Shown: piece by piece, positions 1-14,521 of the stretch
Position numbering within the stretch: position 1 is the stretch's first letter
Layout: each line of letters starts with the position of its first letter
NCBI GenBank assembly: GCA_023238725.1
Contig: CM041531.1
Coordinates: 16,824,643 to 16,888,642 of the forward strand
DNA from: Scortum barcoo
Taxonomy: Eukaryota > Chordata > Actinopteri > Centrarchiformes > Terapontidae
Reading direction: 5' to 3'
DNA: 64,000 bases
Made by a program: the position numbers and the translations under genes
The notes under the pieces: model-generated
The model's database searches: none
Seen by the model: only the letters and a program-made list of their open reading frames with translations
What the model was told of the DNA's origin: nothing

Positions 1-2040
1 TCCTCCAAATAAATAGTTGCTGCCAATATTTTTCCCAACTGGTGTTGAGATGAGCCGCAGCTCTACTTTATTCCACAGACTCCAGCTAACTGCGGTGAAG
101 AGGATTTTGCCTGTAGCATGTTGAAAAATGAGAAACATTGTCTAGAATAGTGTAATGGCCATAAACACAGGCCTACAACTGGAGTTCTGATGAACACATT
201 AACTGCTTCATAAATGAGCTGACTTTGTTTGGACCCTATTAGACGCGTCAGCGGCATGATTTAGATGCAGCGAAACTCTTAGTGGCGTAATGAGATCCTC
301 ATACAATGGGTCGCTTTGCATCCCCACCGTCCCAGCCAATGTAAAATATGGAGGCCCTCATCACAGAATGGGAGCTAATTGCTGTAGAGTCATATGTAAT
401 ATTTTAAGCTTTTATGGGAGACATTTTTAGACTGTAGAATTATTTTGTGTAAGAGGGTAAAAATGACAAATAGAAAAGGTTTCAGAGCATTTAAACATTT
501 AATGAATAATGAAAAATGACCTGCAACACCGTTAGGCAGGGTGAATTAGAACATTGTTGTGTGTTTTACAGTGGAGCTACAGAAATAGCAAGTAAAATGA
601 GCTGTTGCACCAGGAGCGTTTAGTGAGCGACACCATTCTCGAACCAAAACGTCCTCTTATCGGGTAAATTAACTGCAATGTGTGCACTAACACTACCTGC
701 TCATAGTCTTTCCAGTTCATAAACGCCACGTCAAGTAACACTGTATTTGGGTATTTATACACAAAGCAATAATATAAGCAATAATCCAGTGTGTGCTTTA
801 TGCAGTAAGAAAACATTGCATACATGTTGGAGTTGCAACTGCCATACTAATTCTCACAATATTTTATTCTATTTATCTATTTATGCATTCTTTCCAACTG
901 GTAGTGATATTGATGGTTCTCTTAAATGCTATGCATTGGTTTTGGGGGAGTATGCAGAGTATTATTATAATTTTGCCAACCAAGAACTTAAGGTACTGCT
1001 GTCCTTCAGAAAAGCAATTTATTTCATTTCCTGTTATTGAACAGTGTTGAGTGTTGATTCATTTTCCAGATGATTCATTTTGAAATAAACTCTTCAAACA
1101 ATTTCCCAACCCTGAACTCTCTGCTGTCTGTTGGTGCTAGCAAAAAAGGCTCCTTTATGTGATGCAGATAGAGGAACGTGGTCTTTTGCACACACTGCTG
1201 CTCGCTACAGAGAGAGGTATATGGAAAAATTGGAACTGACAACGACCTCCTTGACAGAAAGCATGTTGGATAGGATTTTATAGTGCATTGCCTTGGTGTG
1301 CCAGTTCCACAGATTCTTGGGTAAACAGCATCGGTGTGACGTGTAGAGAGGATTCTTTATTTTGATTTTAAGCATAGCCGTATTAATTATATATCAACTT
1401 CAATTATTCAGGCTTTAAAGGGAACAACTCACAACATCTTGTGAGAGTGCTCCTTTCAACTTGTTATGTGTGCTACTGAGCTGCATGGCTATTGAAAACA
1501 CATTTAAAGCAGGAGAATAGTGAGAAAACAGTTCTGCCGTGTTAAAGAATGGGAACTGAATCAGCAGGACTAGCACAATTGTTTCATCTCCCAGATAACT
1601 GATGATTTTTCTCAGGAGGATAAAATATGAAACATATGAATAAAGCATTTAATAAAGTGCACCTAACACTTTAACATGAAAACTATCTTTAGAAGATGAG
1701 TTATTGCCTGTAGGGATGTTTAAATAGCTTGGGACAGTTAATAGCCATGCTTCAAAGGTGCAGCAGGTTGCCGGCATTGCTTATGTCCAGCCAGTGGCAG
1801 ACGAGGATGGGCATGCAGGACAGTTTTTGGCAGCAGGAAAGCCTTTCACCCTCCACCACTCCCAACACGGCAACAACAAGATACATTGGGTCACACCAAG
1901 TGACATATTGAAGTTCTGTGTGTCCTCGCAAAGCAGGCGGAGCTAACAGTTCAGTGACGACATACTTACCACCAGCAAGGATAGTTACTGAACTATTGTG
2001 GCTTCTGAGGTAAGGATGATAATAAGCTAGTAACATATAA
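1..2040. other. non-coding host DNA
   Basis: No recognisable protein, RNA gene or repeat family is visible here. Open frames are under 100 codons, overlap one another on both strands and show no domain or composition typical of a real exon. The DNA is AT-rich with short homopolymers, as in fish intergenic or intronic sequence. Confidence 0.6.
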
Positions 2041-2046
2041 GCACTA

Positions 2047-2140
2047 CTCTAGGGTGACCAGACGTCCTGTTTATTCTGGTTTTAAGTTGGGTGTTTTCAA
2101 CATTCACTACGAAACTGTCCCAGGGTTTGCCACAATTAAA
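2047..2140. repeat. possible DNA-transposon terminus fragment
   Basis: The segment begins with an AGGGTGACCAGACGTCC-like stretch. I recognise this kind of start from hAT-type non-autonomous elements in vertebrates, and it is followed by a degraded body with a CTGTCCCAGGG stretch. No matching second terminus or target duplication was found, so this is at best a fragment. Family assignment is inference from memory of the motif. Confidence 0.3.
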
Positions 2141-4880
2141 ATAATTATAATATTGTACTTTTTCTGCACTTAAATACAAGTTTACTATGTTCTGTTGCCC
2201 TCAGTATTAAACAAAGACAATATACTGAGTCTGAATTCATCATTGATCTGTTTATCTGTGTTGTTGTCAAGGCCGCTAACCAGACAATAACTTAACATAG
2301 TTTATCCAAAACACTTTGTAACTCCTGTCTCATACAGTAATGTCTGAAAAAACATGCTGCATGGAGCAGTTTTCTTTCTAAAAAGGGTTAAAAAAAATGG
2401 TCCAGGAAGTAATTCACTGTGATAACATTTCCTGTCTCTCTCTTACCTCAAGAGACAGCAGCATCAAGATGGTTTCCTATTCTTCAACACTGCATGTTTG
2501 GTTGTCAGCTGAACTTGACAGGAAAGATTAGTAAGTAGATTGACTTTGCCTCCGCCAGCGAATCCACTGATCCCAGTGATTCCAGATGAAACGATTGCAG
2601 TGCAGAATATCGGCATTGCAGTGTTGGTGTGACCAAGCCTTAATGGTGCGTACCCAATTTCCAAAAGTAAAGTTACTCATGCTGTGGCAAAAAGTAGGTG
2701 GGACAGGATGAGTGAGGTGAGGTGAACCAGGCGAGACTAACCTTGATGATAGTAAATTGGATTTGGTATACAACAGAGTCCTCTGTGGCAGTCCGTCCTA
2801 TTCCTTTAGACTAACGGTAGATTCTTTTTACACCTTAAATATTTTTTTGCTAAATAATTTTTTTATCATGTGACAGTTCTCTGAGAAGAGAAATTAAGAT
2901 GGCAGTGGTGTCAGATGTCTCCCTTTTGAACAGAGTCCCACTTCTTCTAATTTGAACCAGACAATTGTCACCTACTGCCAATTAGCAAAATAAGGTCTGG
3001 TTAAGATTTTTAAAACTGATGCCAGGATGATGTTGAACAAAAACTAATTTAAAGCACTGCATGGTACAGAGAAAAAAATGTAGATGTTATCTTTCTCCAT
3101 GGTGACAATGCTAATGGTATTAAAATTGTTCAAGATTTCATATGTCGACAGAATAAACTTAAATTATCTCACATGGCCAGAAAATATTCATTGTTGACCA
3201 TAACTGATATTATTTTCCTTATGAATTGATGAATACAGTTACAGCTACCAAGCATGGCCTTGCGATTTTTTTTTTGCAACAGCCTCCCTTTGAGCCTAAA
3301 AGAAAGAAAAATTCCTTTTAAACCCTGCTCATCTCTTTGCATCCACAATGAAACAATATCGATATCTTGCCTTAGTAACACCAGTTTCTGCACATATTAA
3401 AAGATTTTTTCATGACTGTGTGCTCCACAACTCATCCATCCCACAACTGATTGGCCTGTCGGTGGGTGCCCCTCACGTGTTTCTTTTACGTTGCTTTAAT
3501 ATCTCATCCATCCTCAGCATATGCCGGTTACAGTTCAGGCATGATACAACGCTCCTCTCCACAGAAATGGACATTGAGCAAAGAGGTATGGCATCTGTTT
3601 CTATCTCAGGGTTACGCTGACAGAACATATGGCTTTTCGTGGAAACACTCGCTGGTGCGGCAGGGGGTCAAACGTGAGGTCACTTAATGACACACATAAT
3701 CTTGCCCAATATGAAGAGATCTGTATGCAGAGCTGACAGGACCTGATTTGTTCTGGCTTGCACGGGAATGCATTTTGGGATGTCCACCTAACTCAGACGA
3801 CTCAATTGCGGCTTGCCTGCTATGCTCCATTGCCTCATCTCATATCTCATCCCAACCAGCCCCTCCACTGCTTTTTTTTCCCTCTGCTAGTTTTCTCATT
3901 ACATTCCTGGCACTCCAAAGGAAATAATACAGAGCTCCTCAATTGGTCTCCCTGGAAAAATGCATTTCCTTTCATTGAGCCGTACGTGTGCGTGCAAAAT
4001 CCACATATAGTACCTGTCCTTTCGCAACGTGCATGCAGCCCCCCTCTCCCCCTCTTTAGGCTCCTTAAATAGGCTATTTTCTCCTCTAATGTTGTTTCCC
4101 CTCTCCTCTTCTTTTGTATTGATTGGACAAGCTCGCTGGATCAATAGATTGCTGTAGATCAGAGCGATTGCTGCTCAGGCGGGCTACCATCCCCCAGCAT
4201 TCAACACGGTCTCCCTATAAACCACTCAGAGAGCCTCTCATTTCTTCGCCAAGGTTATGAAATAAAGGGCTGATAAAAGTTGACGGTGAGGCTTGTTTGT
4301 TTTGACCGATGAATAGGTTAACTGCTCTGGCATTGTAGCAAGCCTTCTGCGAGCGCTCTGGGTCTCACCTCATTGTGGAGCAAATTACCTTGAATCTATG
4401 GTCTCTTTATTGCACTCACAAATCCTGAAAGTTGTTAGTGCCACGGGGCTGAAGAACAGAAGGGAAGATTGTATACTAATGGCCCCATGATGCTTGTGTT
4501 TTTTTGATTCAGTTGAGATATCAAACCATCAATCACTGTGCTGTACCATTAAACCAGGACTTCTTCCTCACTATGGTTTTACTTACTTTTCCTTTATTTC
4601 ACTTTTTGACATTCGGCTGACACTGCATTCTAGACGGGCTTTTTAAGTTCAGTGCAAACCCTACATTGACTCAACTTTTTTTTCCTGCATTCATCCTGTG
4701 TATATCAGCAGTCCTTTTTAAAAAAACCCTCAATATTTTCACAGGAATTTACCCTCACAAAACTTTAAGAAGAGATACAGTTTTCTTTTATATCTTGATA
4801 AACTACTTGGCCACATTCCTGGTCTCCAGTGGATGAAGCCTACTGACTTTTCCCTTGCTCCACCACGAGGCTGTCTATTT
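2141..4880. other. non-coding host DNA
   Basis: No gene is supported. The stretch holds scattered poly-T and poly-A runs. A lower-AT part at about 4085-4330 is free of recognisable repeats and carries clusters of GATA-like and AT-rich homeodomain-like words. That part could be a conserved non-coding element, but this cannot be judged from one sequence. Confidence 0.5.
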
Positions 4881-4884
4881 AGTT

Positions 4885-5250
4885 ATTAGTGAAATATCTC
4901 AACAACTACTGAATGGATTGCTGTGTCCAGAGGACGAATCATAATAACTTTAATTAACCCCATGACTTTAGCATATTAGTGTTTTCTCTAATCTGTCTCA
5001 ACATCTACTAGATGTATCACCAGATTTTCTTGTTACATTCTTGGATCCTAGATGACTTTCTAATGACTTTAGTGATCCTCCAACTAGTCCTTTCGCGTCA
5101 CCATGAGGTTCGTAGTTGTGGTCTTCACAACCCATTAGATGGATCGACATGAACTTTCCTGCTGTCTGTTGGCAAATTAACATGCTAGCATGGCATGCTG
5201 ACATTACAGCAACACTATATATCTAAGTGCAGCCTTACAGAGTTGTATGC
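4885..5250 (+). repeat. dispersed fish repeat, copy 1 (degraded)
   Basis: The segment starts with a phrase built on 'aaatatctcaacaactact-gatgg'. It carries several 'taataactttaatt/agtgatcc' phrases and ends with 'aacatgctagcatg...gctgacatta...gcagccttacagag'. The same ordered phrases occur at 22555-23035 and, in reverse, at 39040-39195. I recognise this as a high-copy dispersed repeat of percomorph fish genomes, but I cannot name its class with confidence. The copy is internally shortened and diverged, so it is old. Confidence 0.6.
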
Positions 5251-8200
5251 AAATGTTTTTACCCCACTATTTAAATCAACATTTTGGAGAAAGTTATAGT
5301 ATTCCCAGTTATTCCACATACCTGTTCTAGCTCTTCCTGAACAGATATTTCAGGTAGTTCCAAAACTTTCTCTGCAGCCACAGACGACGCCTTCCCCTTC
5401 AGCTTCTAAAAGCAATTCCCTGAGAAACAATTCTTGGCCCAATTTCTTTCTCTACCATGTAACATGTATTTTCCTCTCAAGTGCTTTGCAGTGGACAAGT
5501 ACCTTAAAATCAGCAACTTAACAAGCCATCTTTGTTTGCTCATTTAACACACATATGGACACTTTTGGTAATACCCTATGCTAAGCTGGTTGATAAAAAT
5601 ACACATCTTACTGCTGTTTCAAGTAAATAGGGTTTGTTCAGTCTTGGTTCTGCAACTTTTTATCTTTTGCTCACCTTGAGACAGCTCTCCACACTTTCAT
5701 CCCATCTTGTTTGTACTGCTGCAACAAACTGCACTCTGGGTTAAATCAAAGATTGCTCTCCGTGCTGCAGCTTGTCCAAAATGTAGGCAAGATGCAAGGC
5801 TTCTAACAAACTTTAAAGAGATTGTGAGCATATTCCTCTTTTAGACTATTCCTGTTTTCTTCAGTGGCTGACAGCTTCAGAACTAAAATTTTTACAGAAA
5901 CTGTATTTTACTTTACTGTCAAAATGTTCTCTTTTATTCTGTTTGTCCCATAATTTTAGTATTATTTTATAAGCCATTTATTCCGTTTGTATACTAAAGG
6001 ACTCCTTTCTTGTCATTTTGAATTTTTCCAAATATTTGAGGGGCAATGTTTGTGTAAATTCAATGCTACTACTAGGACACATGTACAATGTGTCCTAACA
6101 AAAAATGTAGCCTACTCCCTCCACCTCTGCACCCGGCATTGAGTCTGATCACAACACGCTGTGAATAACCCGAAAAATGAACAGCAGAGAGGATCGCCAC
6201 ATTAAACGGGATGCAAGAGGGAAGAAAGATGGCCCTCCGCACACTCATCATCAAACATTGTTTCTGTTTTGCTGTTGACTTATACTGATGTATCTCATTA
6301 TATAGTGGAGTTATTTTAGCACTATCAATTGTAACACTTTTTTTCTAGAGGGATACTCAAACACTAGAGCCAACTCTGAAACAAGGGCGGGGGTTTGCAT
6401 CGAGAGAAATGGGACAAAGCATTATTATTTGTATTATGACAGAAAATGCTTCATTTATTGTGGTGGCCGGCATATAACAGGCGCGGTCTAAATGAGGCCT
6501 CATCCATCTTTCCTGCCATGGACCCTGCAACCATAGTGTGCAGCAGTCCAAAAGCATGAACTGCACCTCTGTCCATTTTAAATGACTGGCTTTTTCACCT
6601 GTGCTACATGCTCTGGGACATTATGCAAATGTCCCATCCCCTCGCCAGCAGACCCCACTGCTCTCTGCCTGTAATCATACATGATTATGCACTGCTGGCT
6701 GCAAACGCTTCTTCAGCAAATAAATTCACAATGACCATTATCATATTCAGAGCTGGTGGGACGGGGTGAGGGCTGCGGGTGGACAGGTGTAGCATATCCA
6801 GAGACACACAATTGCCCATAACAATGCCTGCATGTGTGGTGGTGTTTTGGTTGTGGTGGGGAAAATGTCAAGTGACGGAATTTAACTAATGAGTGTGTTT
6901 TATCGTAGTCCTAAATAAATGATGGTGAAAAATGTTTACATTTCGAGCAGAAAACATATCTGTTTTTGATGGTTCAGAGAGCAGTTGCTTATCCTTTGTT
7001 CACAAAATGAGCAGCACAACCTCTGGAGTGAACGCCTGCAATGAGCAGACTCCCTTACAATAGACAAGACAACCATGCTTAGCTATATCCTTCCTGTGAT
7101 CCTGTCTTCATCACATCATAGGAGGACTTACTCTGGCCTCATTACAGGGAACAGATTCTGCACCAATGAAATCCTGTTGGCCATGCAAAATATCTGGTTC
7201 AGTGTTTCAATATTTCATCATGGCCTTACGGCAGAGAGAGTAAACAGCGCTCTGCAATTCCCCTGAACTCCTATACCCGATCTCTTTTTCTTTGTCTTTG
7301 CTAACATATCTGCATGTTGTCTCATTTGGTCCAATCTAATTTTTCTGTTGTCCTTGGTTTCTTTCCTCTCTTCATTTATTTACCCGTCTACCATATGCTC
7401 TCTTTCTTTCTGTCTCTCTAGAGCAAATAGTGTTAACCAAGTGAACTACAGAGCACACAGTGGGTAGTTCAGCGGTCCTTGGAGAGAGGAGCTTTTCCAG
7501 TAAATACACACATCTGTGCCTTTCAAAAAGTTGGAATTATTATGTGATTATTTTGAAATATCAGTGAAGGTATCTTTTCTACAAGTATTTTCTCTGAACA
7601 AATATGCTCCTCAGCTAAATCTGCTGTCTCACTCAAGATGTGGTTCCTTCTGCTTATCGAGGCAGATCATCAACCTGGAGTTACATTATCTAAATATTAA
7701 AAATGAACTGTTGTTCATTTTTACACTGTATGATTGATGGATTATGTGTGCTTGCTAACGTGATGCTAGAAAATACTCGTTCCTGAGTTAACTCTTTGAG
7801 CGACACTTTTCCATTTTTGATTAGACTGTTGTCATTAGTTTTTTCTACTTCCACCCACTGAGGCATCTTGTTTGATCATTGCTTGTACATTGCAAACTGT
7901 CTTCGCAAGGTCTACGAGGCAGCAACGAATCGGGCGCATATTTTAATGGAGCATTGTCCGCTAAAATAAACCTGATGAAATGCAGATGCTTTTTCGGTGC
8001 TCTACAGGCTCTACAGTACGAGGTTTTTGTGAGAGTGAAAAAAATATTGGTTTGGGTTTGGCAAAATACATGAATTCCCTGAGCTCCAACACTAACGAAT
8101 CAGCTTCTGAATCCATTATTTCTGCTCGCTCTTGTTAGCAAACATATACATGTACACAACAGTTTCACTTTTTAACTGACACTGGCCGTTGCTTTTACCA

Positions 8201-8479
8201 GTTAAAATAATAAATTTCACAGGCAGCAGGTTACATCAGCTTTTGCTAATAATTGTGGCTGCTGTCAGATTTGGGATGCTCTTTCTGTGTTTTTGTAATT
8301 CTCACTACTCCAGCACTTCTCTAGCTGATTTCATCACATTAATTTCAGGAGTAGTTCAACTTGTGTAAAGATGTGTAAACATTTATGCATATTTTAAGTT
8401 GATAACCTTAATCATTTTGAGTCACTGTTTGGATCAAGAACCTTGTGAAATATACTGTGTGCCAAATTTAGAAAGCTGT

Positions 8480-8482
<3 letters not shown>
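5251..8482. other. non-coding host DNA
   Basis: Nothing beyond AT-rich single-copy-looking DNA is visible. Open frames are short and lack any recognisable motif. No RNA gene is seen. Confidence 0.55.

Positions 8483-8532
<50 letters not shown>
8483..8532. repeat. (AT)n microsatellite
   Basis: A pure AT dinucleotide run of about 50 bases. The open frame across it, which encodes alternating Ile-Tyr, is an artefact of the repeat. Confidence 0.97.
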
Positions 8533-8537
<5 letters not shown>

Positions 8538-9094
8538 AGATACATATTTACTCAACACTGCATATATCCTGCTGTTATGTAAGTTATCATTTTCAATATG
8601 TATGCTGAGCATCTTTGCCACAAGAAATCTCATTTTCAGGCTGTAGCTTGAACACATCTGATAGCTCATTCAGTGTCATTTAAGTAAATATAGCTATCAG
8701 ATTGGACTTGGTTTCAGATATGTAATAAATAATATAATATTAATAATTCCAGCCCTCCCTTTTCATGAGGACATACGAATGAATCTCACAGTGCTGCTCT
8801 CTGGTCTAATCAGGGCTTCATACTCTCTGTGTAGTCTTTAAAGTGTCGGCTGTGGACAGAGAATAAGTTCCTTAAGCTAACCGGTGTGTGCAGCTGTGCA
8901 GCTGATGACCAGTGCAGCCAAACTGGCGATACACTATCAGCAACTTTCTGCTCTAATGCTGGGTTGCTGCCGCAGCACACACAGCGTGTCTAAAAAGTCA
9001 ATTCCTATTGGACTGACAACACTGATACTGACTGGGAACTGGACTTCTAGGTTTTCCCTGATTGACTGTTTAAGACTCTGTTAATAAAACCTTC

Positions 9095-9113
9095 TGTGTG
9101 TGTGTGTGTGTGT

Positions 9114-9144
<31 letters not shown>
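9095..9144. repeat. (TG)n microsatellite
   Basis: A TG dinucleotide run of about 50 bases with one TA interruption near 9118. Typical of teleost DNA. Confidence 0.97.
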
Positions 9145-9205
9145 CCAAATCCTGGCCTTGCCCCATCCATCATTACCCAGAGACAGAAAACATTATTACA
9201 CTCAC

Positions 9206-9271
9206 CACCCTGACAACCGGCTCTACAGTACGACCAGTTTGGAGCTGGTCATATTGTTGGTTGTCAGGGTG
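9206..9271. repeat. nested inverted repeat / hairpin
   Basis: Perfect 13-base arms, caccctgacaacc at 9206-9218 and ggttgtcagggtg at 9259-9271, flank a second smaller inverted pair (gaccag...ctggtc) around 9232-9250. Together they could form a two-part stem of about 66 nt. No mature miRNA-like conservation can be assessed from one sequence. It may equally be a template-switch scar or a small MITE remnant. Confidence 0.6.
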
Positions 9272-9279
9272 AATTGTTG

Positions 9280-12200
9280 AAACACATGCTGAAGTTCTTC
9301 CAAACTGGGTCAGCAAACCAATGAATCACCACACTGCATCTCATACCCCCCGCCCACATCTTCCTCCTTATTCTAACTCACTGAAGAAATAGCCTAACTA
9401 CCTTTCTCCTTTGCTCTGTTTCTTTGTATATTTATAGAACATCGGTCTCAGGAATATTGTCAGTCTTCTTAATGTCCCGCATTTTCACATGTAATAACGC
9501 TGATCTTAAATGGGAGGCTTATTCTTTTTGCACTCACTGTAATTCAATCTGGGCAAGAGTTAAATGCTTTAATCTAAACACTAGCTCCCATCTGTAATAG
9601 TGAGACTTTAAATCAAGAGAGGTAAGCATTGTCTGATCCCTCCTCTGCAGGTTTTCTTATTCCACAGACTCAATGCCCATCCCTGAGTGTGTTACAAAGA
9701 AAGTTTAACTAAACCTGAATCAAAGTCAGACAATAATTTCCATCTCTCAAATACAAATTGTCTGTTGGGGGAGGGGGGCATAACAGGTGTGTAATCTACA
9801 TAACGCAATCACCACATAATCACAGCAATTACATGCACACTAAATTGTGGCTTGCATTAAAATCCACTGTGCATGTCGCTTGTTTTGGTATCAGGCCCCT
9901 CTGTGCCAAGACTTTGCTGTGTTTTTTTTTTTTTCTCTTCACACTCCTGTTTCAAGCATTTAGCTGAATCCAGAGCTGCAGCCATGAAGGAGAAAACTCA
10001 TGGATCCTCAACAATTCAGGCAAGTAATATTAAGATGGCCAGAGCTCGTGGTCCCCGAGCACTATGACAGTGATTTAGCATTCATGGGTATCAAAAGTGA
10101 CAAACGTAAGTGTTAGATCAAAGTAATTGATTACACAAATTAGCAGGGGCCAATGACACTGTGCAGCCCAGAATACAGGGATGAGGTTTTAATTAATTTG
10201 CTTGATTGTTTTGACACTCAGTTCCTCTTAAATGGCTTATTTCAATATTTGTCCTTTACACTCCTCCCTTAAGTGTGAGTTATTTTTACAAGCTTAAATG
10301 CTTTTTTTTCTCTTCTACCTTTCATTTTGAGTTTTAATCCAGTTTATACTGCTTCTGTCTGTCTGTTTTTCTATTTCAACACTACCTTTGGTGGTAAGTA
10401 GTCATTGCTGGTGTTTTTCACACTACATTTCTGAGAGATCACTTGTCAAACAAAGTGTTTGGGCAGTACTGTGATGAATCAGACAAGATTTAGATTTTTG
10501 TTCTTCTTTTGGTTTTTGAACATGATGCTCTTACAATGATCTCATCAATTATGTTACCTTGATTGGCAGTCAGGATGAGTGGATAAATGGAAACGTATTA
10601 CAGTACTGTGTTCTTTTATGTGGATGAACCAAATATGTCTCGTGATATTCTTTATTTTCTTACTGTCAAACAAAAGATCAAAACCAACAACAGTTTTACT
10701 GTCAGTTACTCTGTGTGTATCCAGAGCCTGACATATTTTATTCCTTTGTCTCAGAGATCTCTGTTGTTGTCCAAAAGTATTGAAGACACATCAATAAACC
10801 ACTTTGTTGCACTGTGTCTTCATTACTGCGTATGTGGGCACTGCAGTGTGTTTGGACTCAAACCCACATACACCATTTAGGTGACATAAATATTCACAAG
10901 GATACTAAATGTGTAATTTAAGGCCCTCAAAAAAACATGATTTTCTCCTGTTTGAGTAACATTTGCTAAACACAATAGTGCCCAACAAATCTGGGGAAAT
11001 TACTTCTCTTTTTAAAACTAAAACTTATTTACAACATAGTTCACTCTCTTTCTAGTTACTGTCAGCCATATTATTTGAGTGTCCAGATTTGTGTGAAATG
11101 TATGCATTACACGGTGCCCACACGTTTGCTCTACTTTCTGTTGACAATTCTGTCAGGCAACGTGTCACATTTTTTGGACATGAAAATTAGCAGCTGTTGG
11201 ACACTACACTTGTCAGTGGTGTCGCTAAATGATGATTCCTAAGTGTACAAAATCTCATTTTACAGCTCACTGTAGAGTCAACTGCTGAGTGGCTATCAAA
11301 CAGGGAGCAGTGAATGAGCGACGCAGGAATTCACAGGCTTTGTTGACAATAACAAAAATAGAGAGTACATCTCCAGCCTTTAATGGAGGTTTGAGGAAGG
11401 GAAGCTTTGTGAGGTGAAACAAGAGGGAGAAGGGTGAAGCAGAAGAAGAAGAGGCAGTCAGGGCTGCTAATTACGTCCACTCGAGCCTTTTAAACAGCAG
11501 GTCTGCAGGTTAAACAGCAGCCTCACTCTGGAGGCTGTCAGGACAGTCAGGCAGGCCTGTAGATGATAGATTAACCGGCATATGGCCGTTGTTGGAGCCA
11601 TTAAAGAAAGCTCATCAGCACACACACATACATTGCAGACTCATACCCATTCCCTTCTTTTCGAATGACATAACTTGCAGGGACCGAAAGTAGCCTTGAA
11701 CAGGTGTCGCCATTAGAGTGTCTAAAATGTTGGATGTTTAGTAAAATGTGGCTATGATCACAAGAAAGGCTTTTCCCAATACATCAACAGAGATGTGGGG
11801 AGGAGTTTTTATTGACAAGAATAATATCAGGCAAACAATCAATGCGACGCTGATGGGTGATTGGTTATCATCATTTACTGCTTAGTCAACATCTGCAGCC
11901 AGATGGTTCTTAAAGCAGTGCTCTTTTTCATTCAGTGAAAGGAAGAGATTTTTTTGTTTACAGCTTCAAGCCATCTGTGTTCATCTGTAAGTATGACTGG
12001 ATGGATATTACACTGTCACTGTAAAGGGCACAGGCTTATTTCATTGAATAAATTGCAGTGAGGTTAAGAAGAAACCAAACAGATGGTGAATGCAGAGTCC
12101 ACTGGCCCAGAACAACACCTGTAGCCAGTTACTGCACAGGTATGATTGATTTAGAGAGGGGTTTAAGAAACATGTGTTAAGAGACAGGACAGTTCTATAA

Positions 12201-13775
12201 ATCAATAATAAATAATAGCAAAGATCTTCCCATATGGGCAAAATCTGTTTCAAGTTGGCGTCTCCGATCTAATGTGTGCATTTGGAGGTCTTTGACATGA
12301 CAATGTGTAGATCATAATGTGGTATCACAGCAGCACACTTTGCTGTGCAGATGGGAGTCCTTTATCATGTTAATGCTCTTCATATTGCTGATAGGGGTGG
12401 CAGGGTACTCAAGTATTGGGAGAGACAGACATCCGTCACTGCAGCCCGCTCTTTATCAGATTTTGTGGGCTGAATTAAATTTTGTAACATTAAATTCAAA
12501 TATCTCAAACTACTTCTTGTAAGACCTGACGGTAAGCGCCTTTCTGTGGCTAAAAAATGAAATCTTATTTAATATTTCAGAGCATTTTCCCTCAGTGGCA
12601 GTGCAAGACGCCTGCCGTGAAACGCAGGACTCCTTCACTCGTCATTCCTGTCATTAAATGTCATGTGAGTGTAAATAGTCTAGTTATATCACACATGTGC
12701 ACTTGACAGCATAGATGGGAAGGCTGTGGGAAAAAAAAGGGCTCCAGTGAAACACATGATGAAGCTCTTCATTTTAACCTGAAGGTAAAGCGAAGTTTAA
12801 GTCACAGCGAGTGAATGTAACATCTAATCCCCCGGTTTAATCCCAGCCTGAAGAGAGCATCAAAATACTGACAAACTAATGCTGTCGTTCATGAAATGGG
12901 AGAGAATTGCTTGGAAGAAATATTATGCATTTGCTTAACTTAGTATTAACGGTGACATGAGGTGGCTGCTGGCAGAGATAAACCAACAGGCACTGTGCGC
13001 ATGGACGGAGAGACAGGGTACGTGTTGGCATCCTTTCCTCACACGATATCCCCCCTACGCCACCATTGACTGTCCAGACAAACCAACAGGTGGCCACTCT
13101 GAGAGGAAAAAAGACTAATCATTTGGAAAAAATGTAGGCCATCAGAACTGACAACGATCTGTAAGAAGTAACATACAGTCTGTGGACTATGGAAGTGTTG
13201 AAATGTGGACTGAATTCCCTGACACATATACAGTAAGTATATACAGCAACACCAGACCAAATGAGAAAGACCTCTGAAATAACTTTTAACTCATCTGTCT
13301 CACGTAAAATCACAAGTGCAGAGGAGTTAGCATGGTCATCAAAGTGTGCGACTTAGACAAAGGGCACCACTGTTCATTAGTTGCTATCCTCCAGAACGAA
13401 CACTTTTTGTTTTCTGATCCAATAACATTATCTGTTATGGGTAGAAATTGCAATAAGAGGGTCTTTAGAAGAAACCAACATTGACTGCTGGTAAGAAACA
13501 GGAAGAAATCAGCAGTCTTCTGAATCACAGTCCAACATTTTCTTGACCAACAGATAAACCCAACCTCCTGGCTTTGTGGACTGTAACAACGTCAAACTAA
13601 TTCTTCCTTCTCTGTTGATGGACCAAAACTGAAGGTATATGTTATGTTGACCATTTGCTGAAACAACTAATGGTGGTCACATGCTTTGTTTTGACAATGC
13701 ATTTATGTCATTTAGTTTAGAGAACCTAGTTTAGTTGTGTGCATTCAGCACCACCATAATCACGGACAGCGCTCT
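9280..13775. other. non-coding host DNA
   Basis: No supported gene. Poly-T tracts occur near 9928 and 10302. Purine-rich DNA lies around 11390-11460. Open frames are short, unrelated to each other and without domains. Confidence 0.55.
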
Positions 13776-13778
13776 GTA

Positions 13779-13945
13779 TTACACTGTAAAAAATACGAGG
13801 TTGTTTCAACATTTCAACAGTATTCCCACCTTAAAATTGAAAGTAAACTGAATTTGTACTGAATAGCTTGTAACAGTGATACTTTTAAACAAATAGTCTA
13901 TACTGAAGTACAAAAAAAACTAACTCAAATTGAGTTCAGTCAGTG
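13779..13945. repeat. possible fish non-autonomous DNA transposon fragment
   Basis: The block begins with 'acactgtaaaaaatac', a start I recognise from small non-autonomous DNA elements abundant in fish. It contains internal 'ttgtttcaacattt' and 'aactcaaattgagtt' phrases of the same type. No opposite terminus is clear, so it is probably truncated. The call rests on motif memory only. Confidence 0.35.
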
Positions 13946-14521
13946 ACTGTCAGTACTGTTGTACTGACAAACCCTGCAAGTTAAGCTTGAAATCCAGTTG
14001 TTCTTATTTTTTACCTTCAAGTCTGATCCCTCATGCACGATGCTGCCTACTCATTATATCTTTTACTGAAAAGCTAGACACATTCAGGATCAGTGCTGAT
14101 CCTGGTTTTAATGTGACCAATCAGAAACGATCAAAGCCAGGAGCAGTGATTTACAGAAACACTGCAATGTTCCCTCTAAAGACCTGAGACTTGACTTGGA
14201 CTGACAAAAGTCTGACAACAACCTGAGGATAATATGTCTTTAAAACTCAGTTTCCTATTACAACACACAGGGACACTGTTGGTGTAAAATACAGCAAAAT
14301 CGGTATAAATTGTATCATTTAGTGTAAAATGAAGGTTAAGACAAAAGGTTAAACAAGAGGTGAGAGAGCATTTACAGAGGTGAGTCAGAAGTATACAAGT
14401 AATTCTACTCAGAAGTATCATTCCAAGTAATTAATCACTCCTTACAGGATCCTAAGGATATACTGTTCCTTACAGAAATGATCCTGTCTCAGGATATAAC
14501 TGGTTTATTTTCCAGCTCTGA

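Noticed and set aside
8399..8608. Frame encoding a run of Ile-Tyr
   Set aside because: Created by the AT microsatellite.
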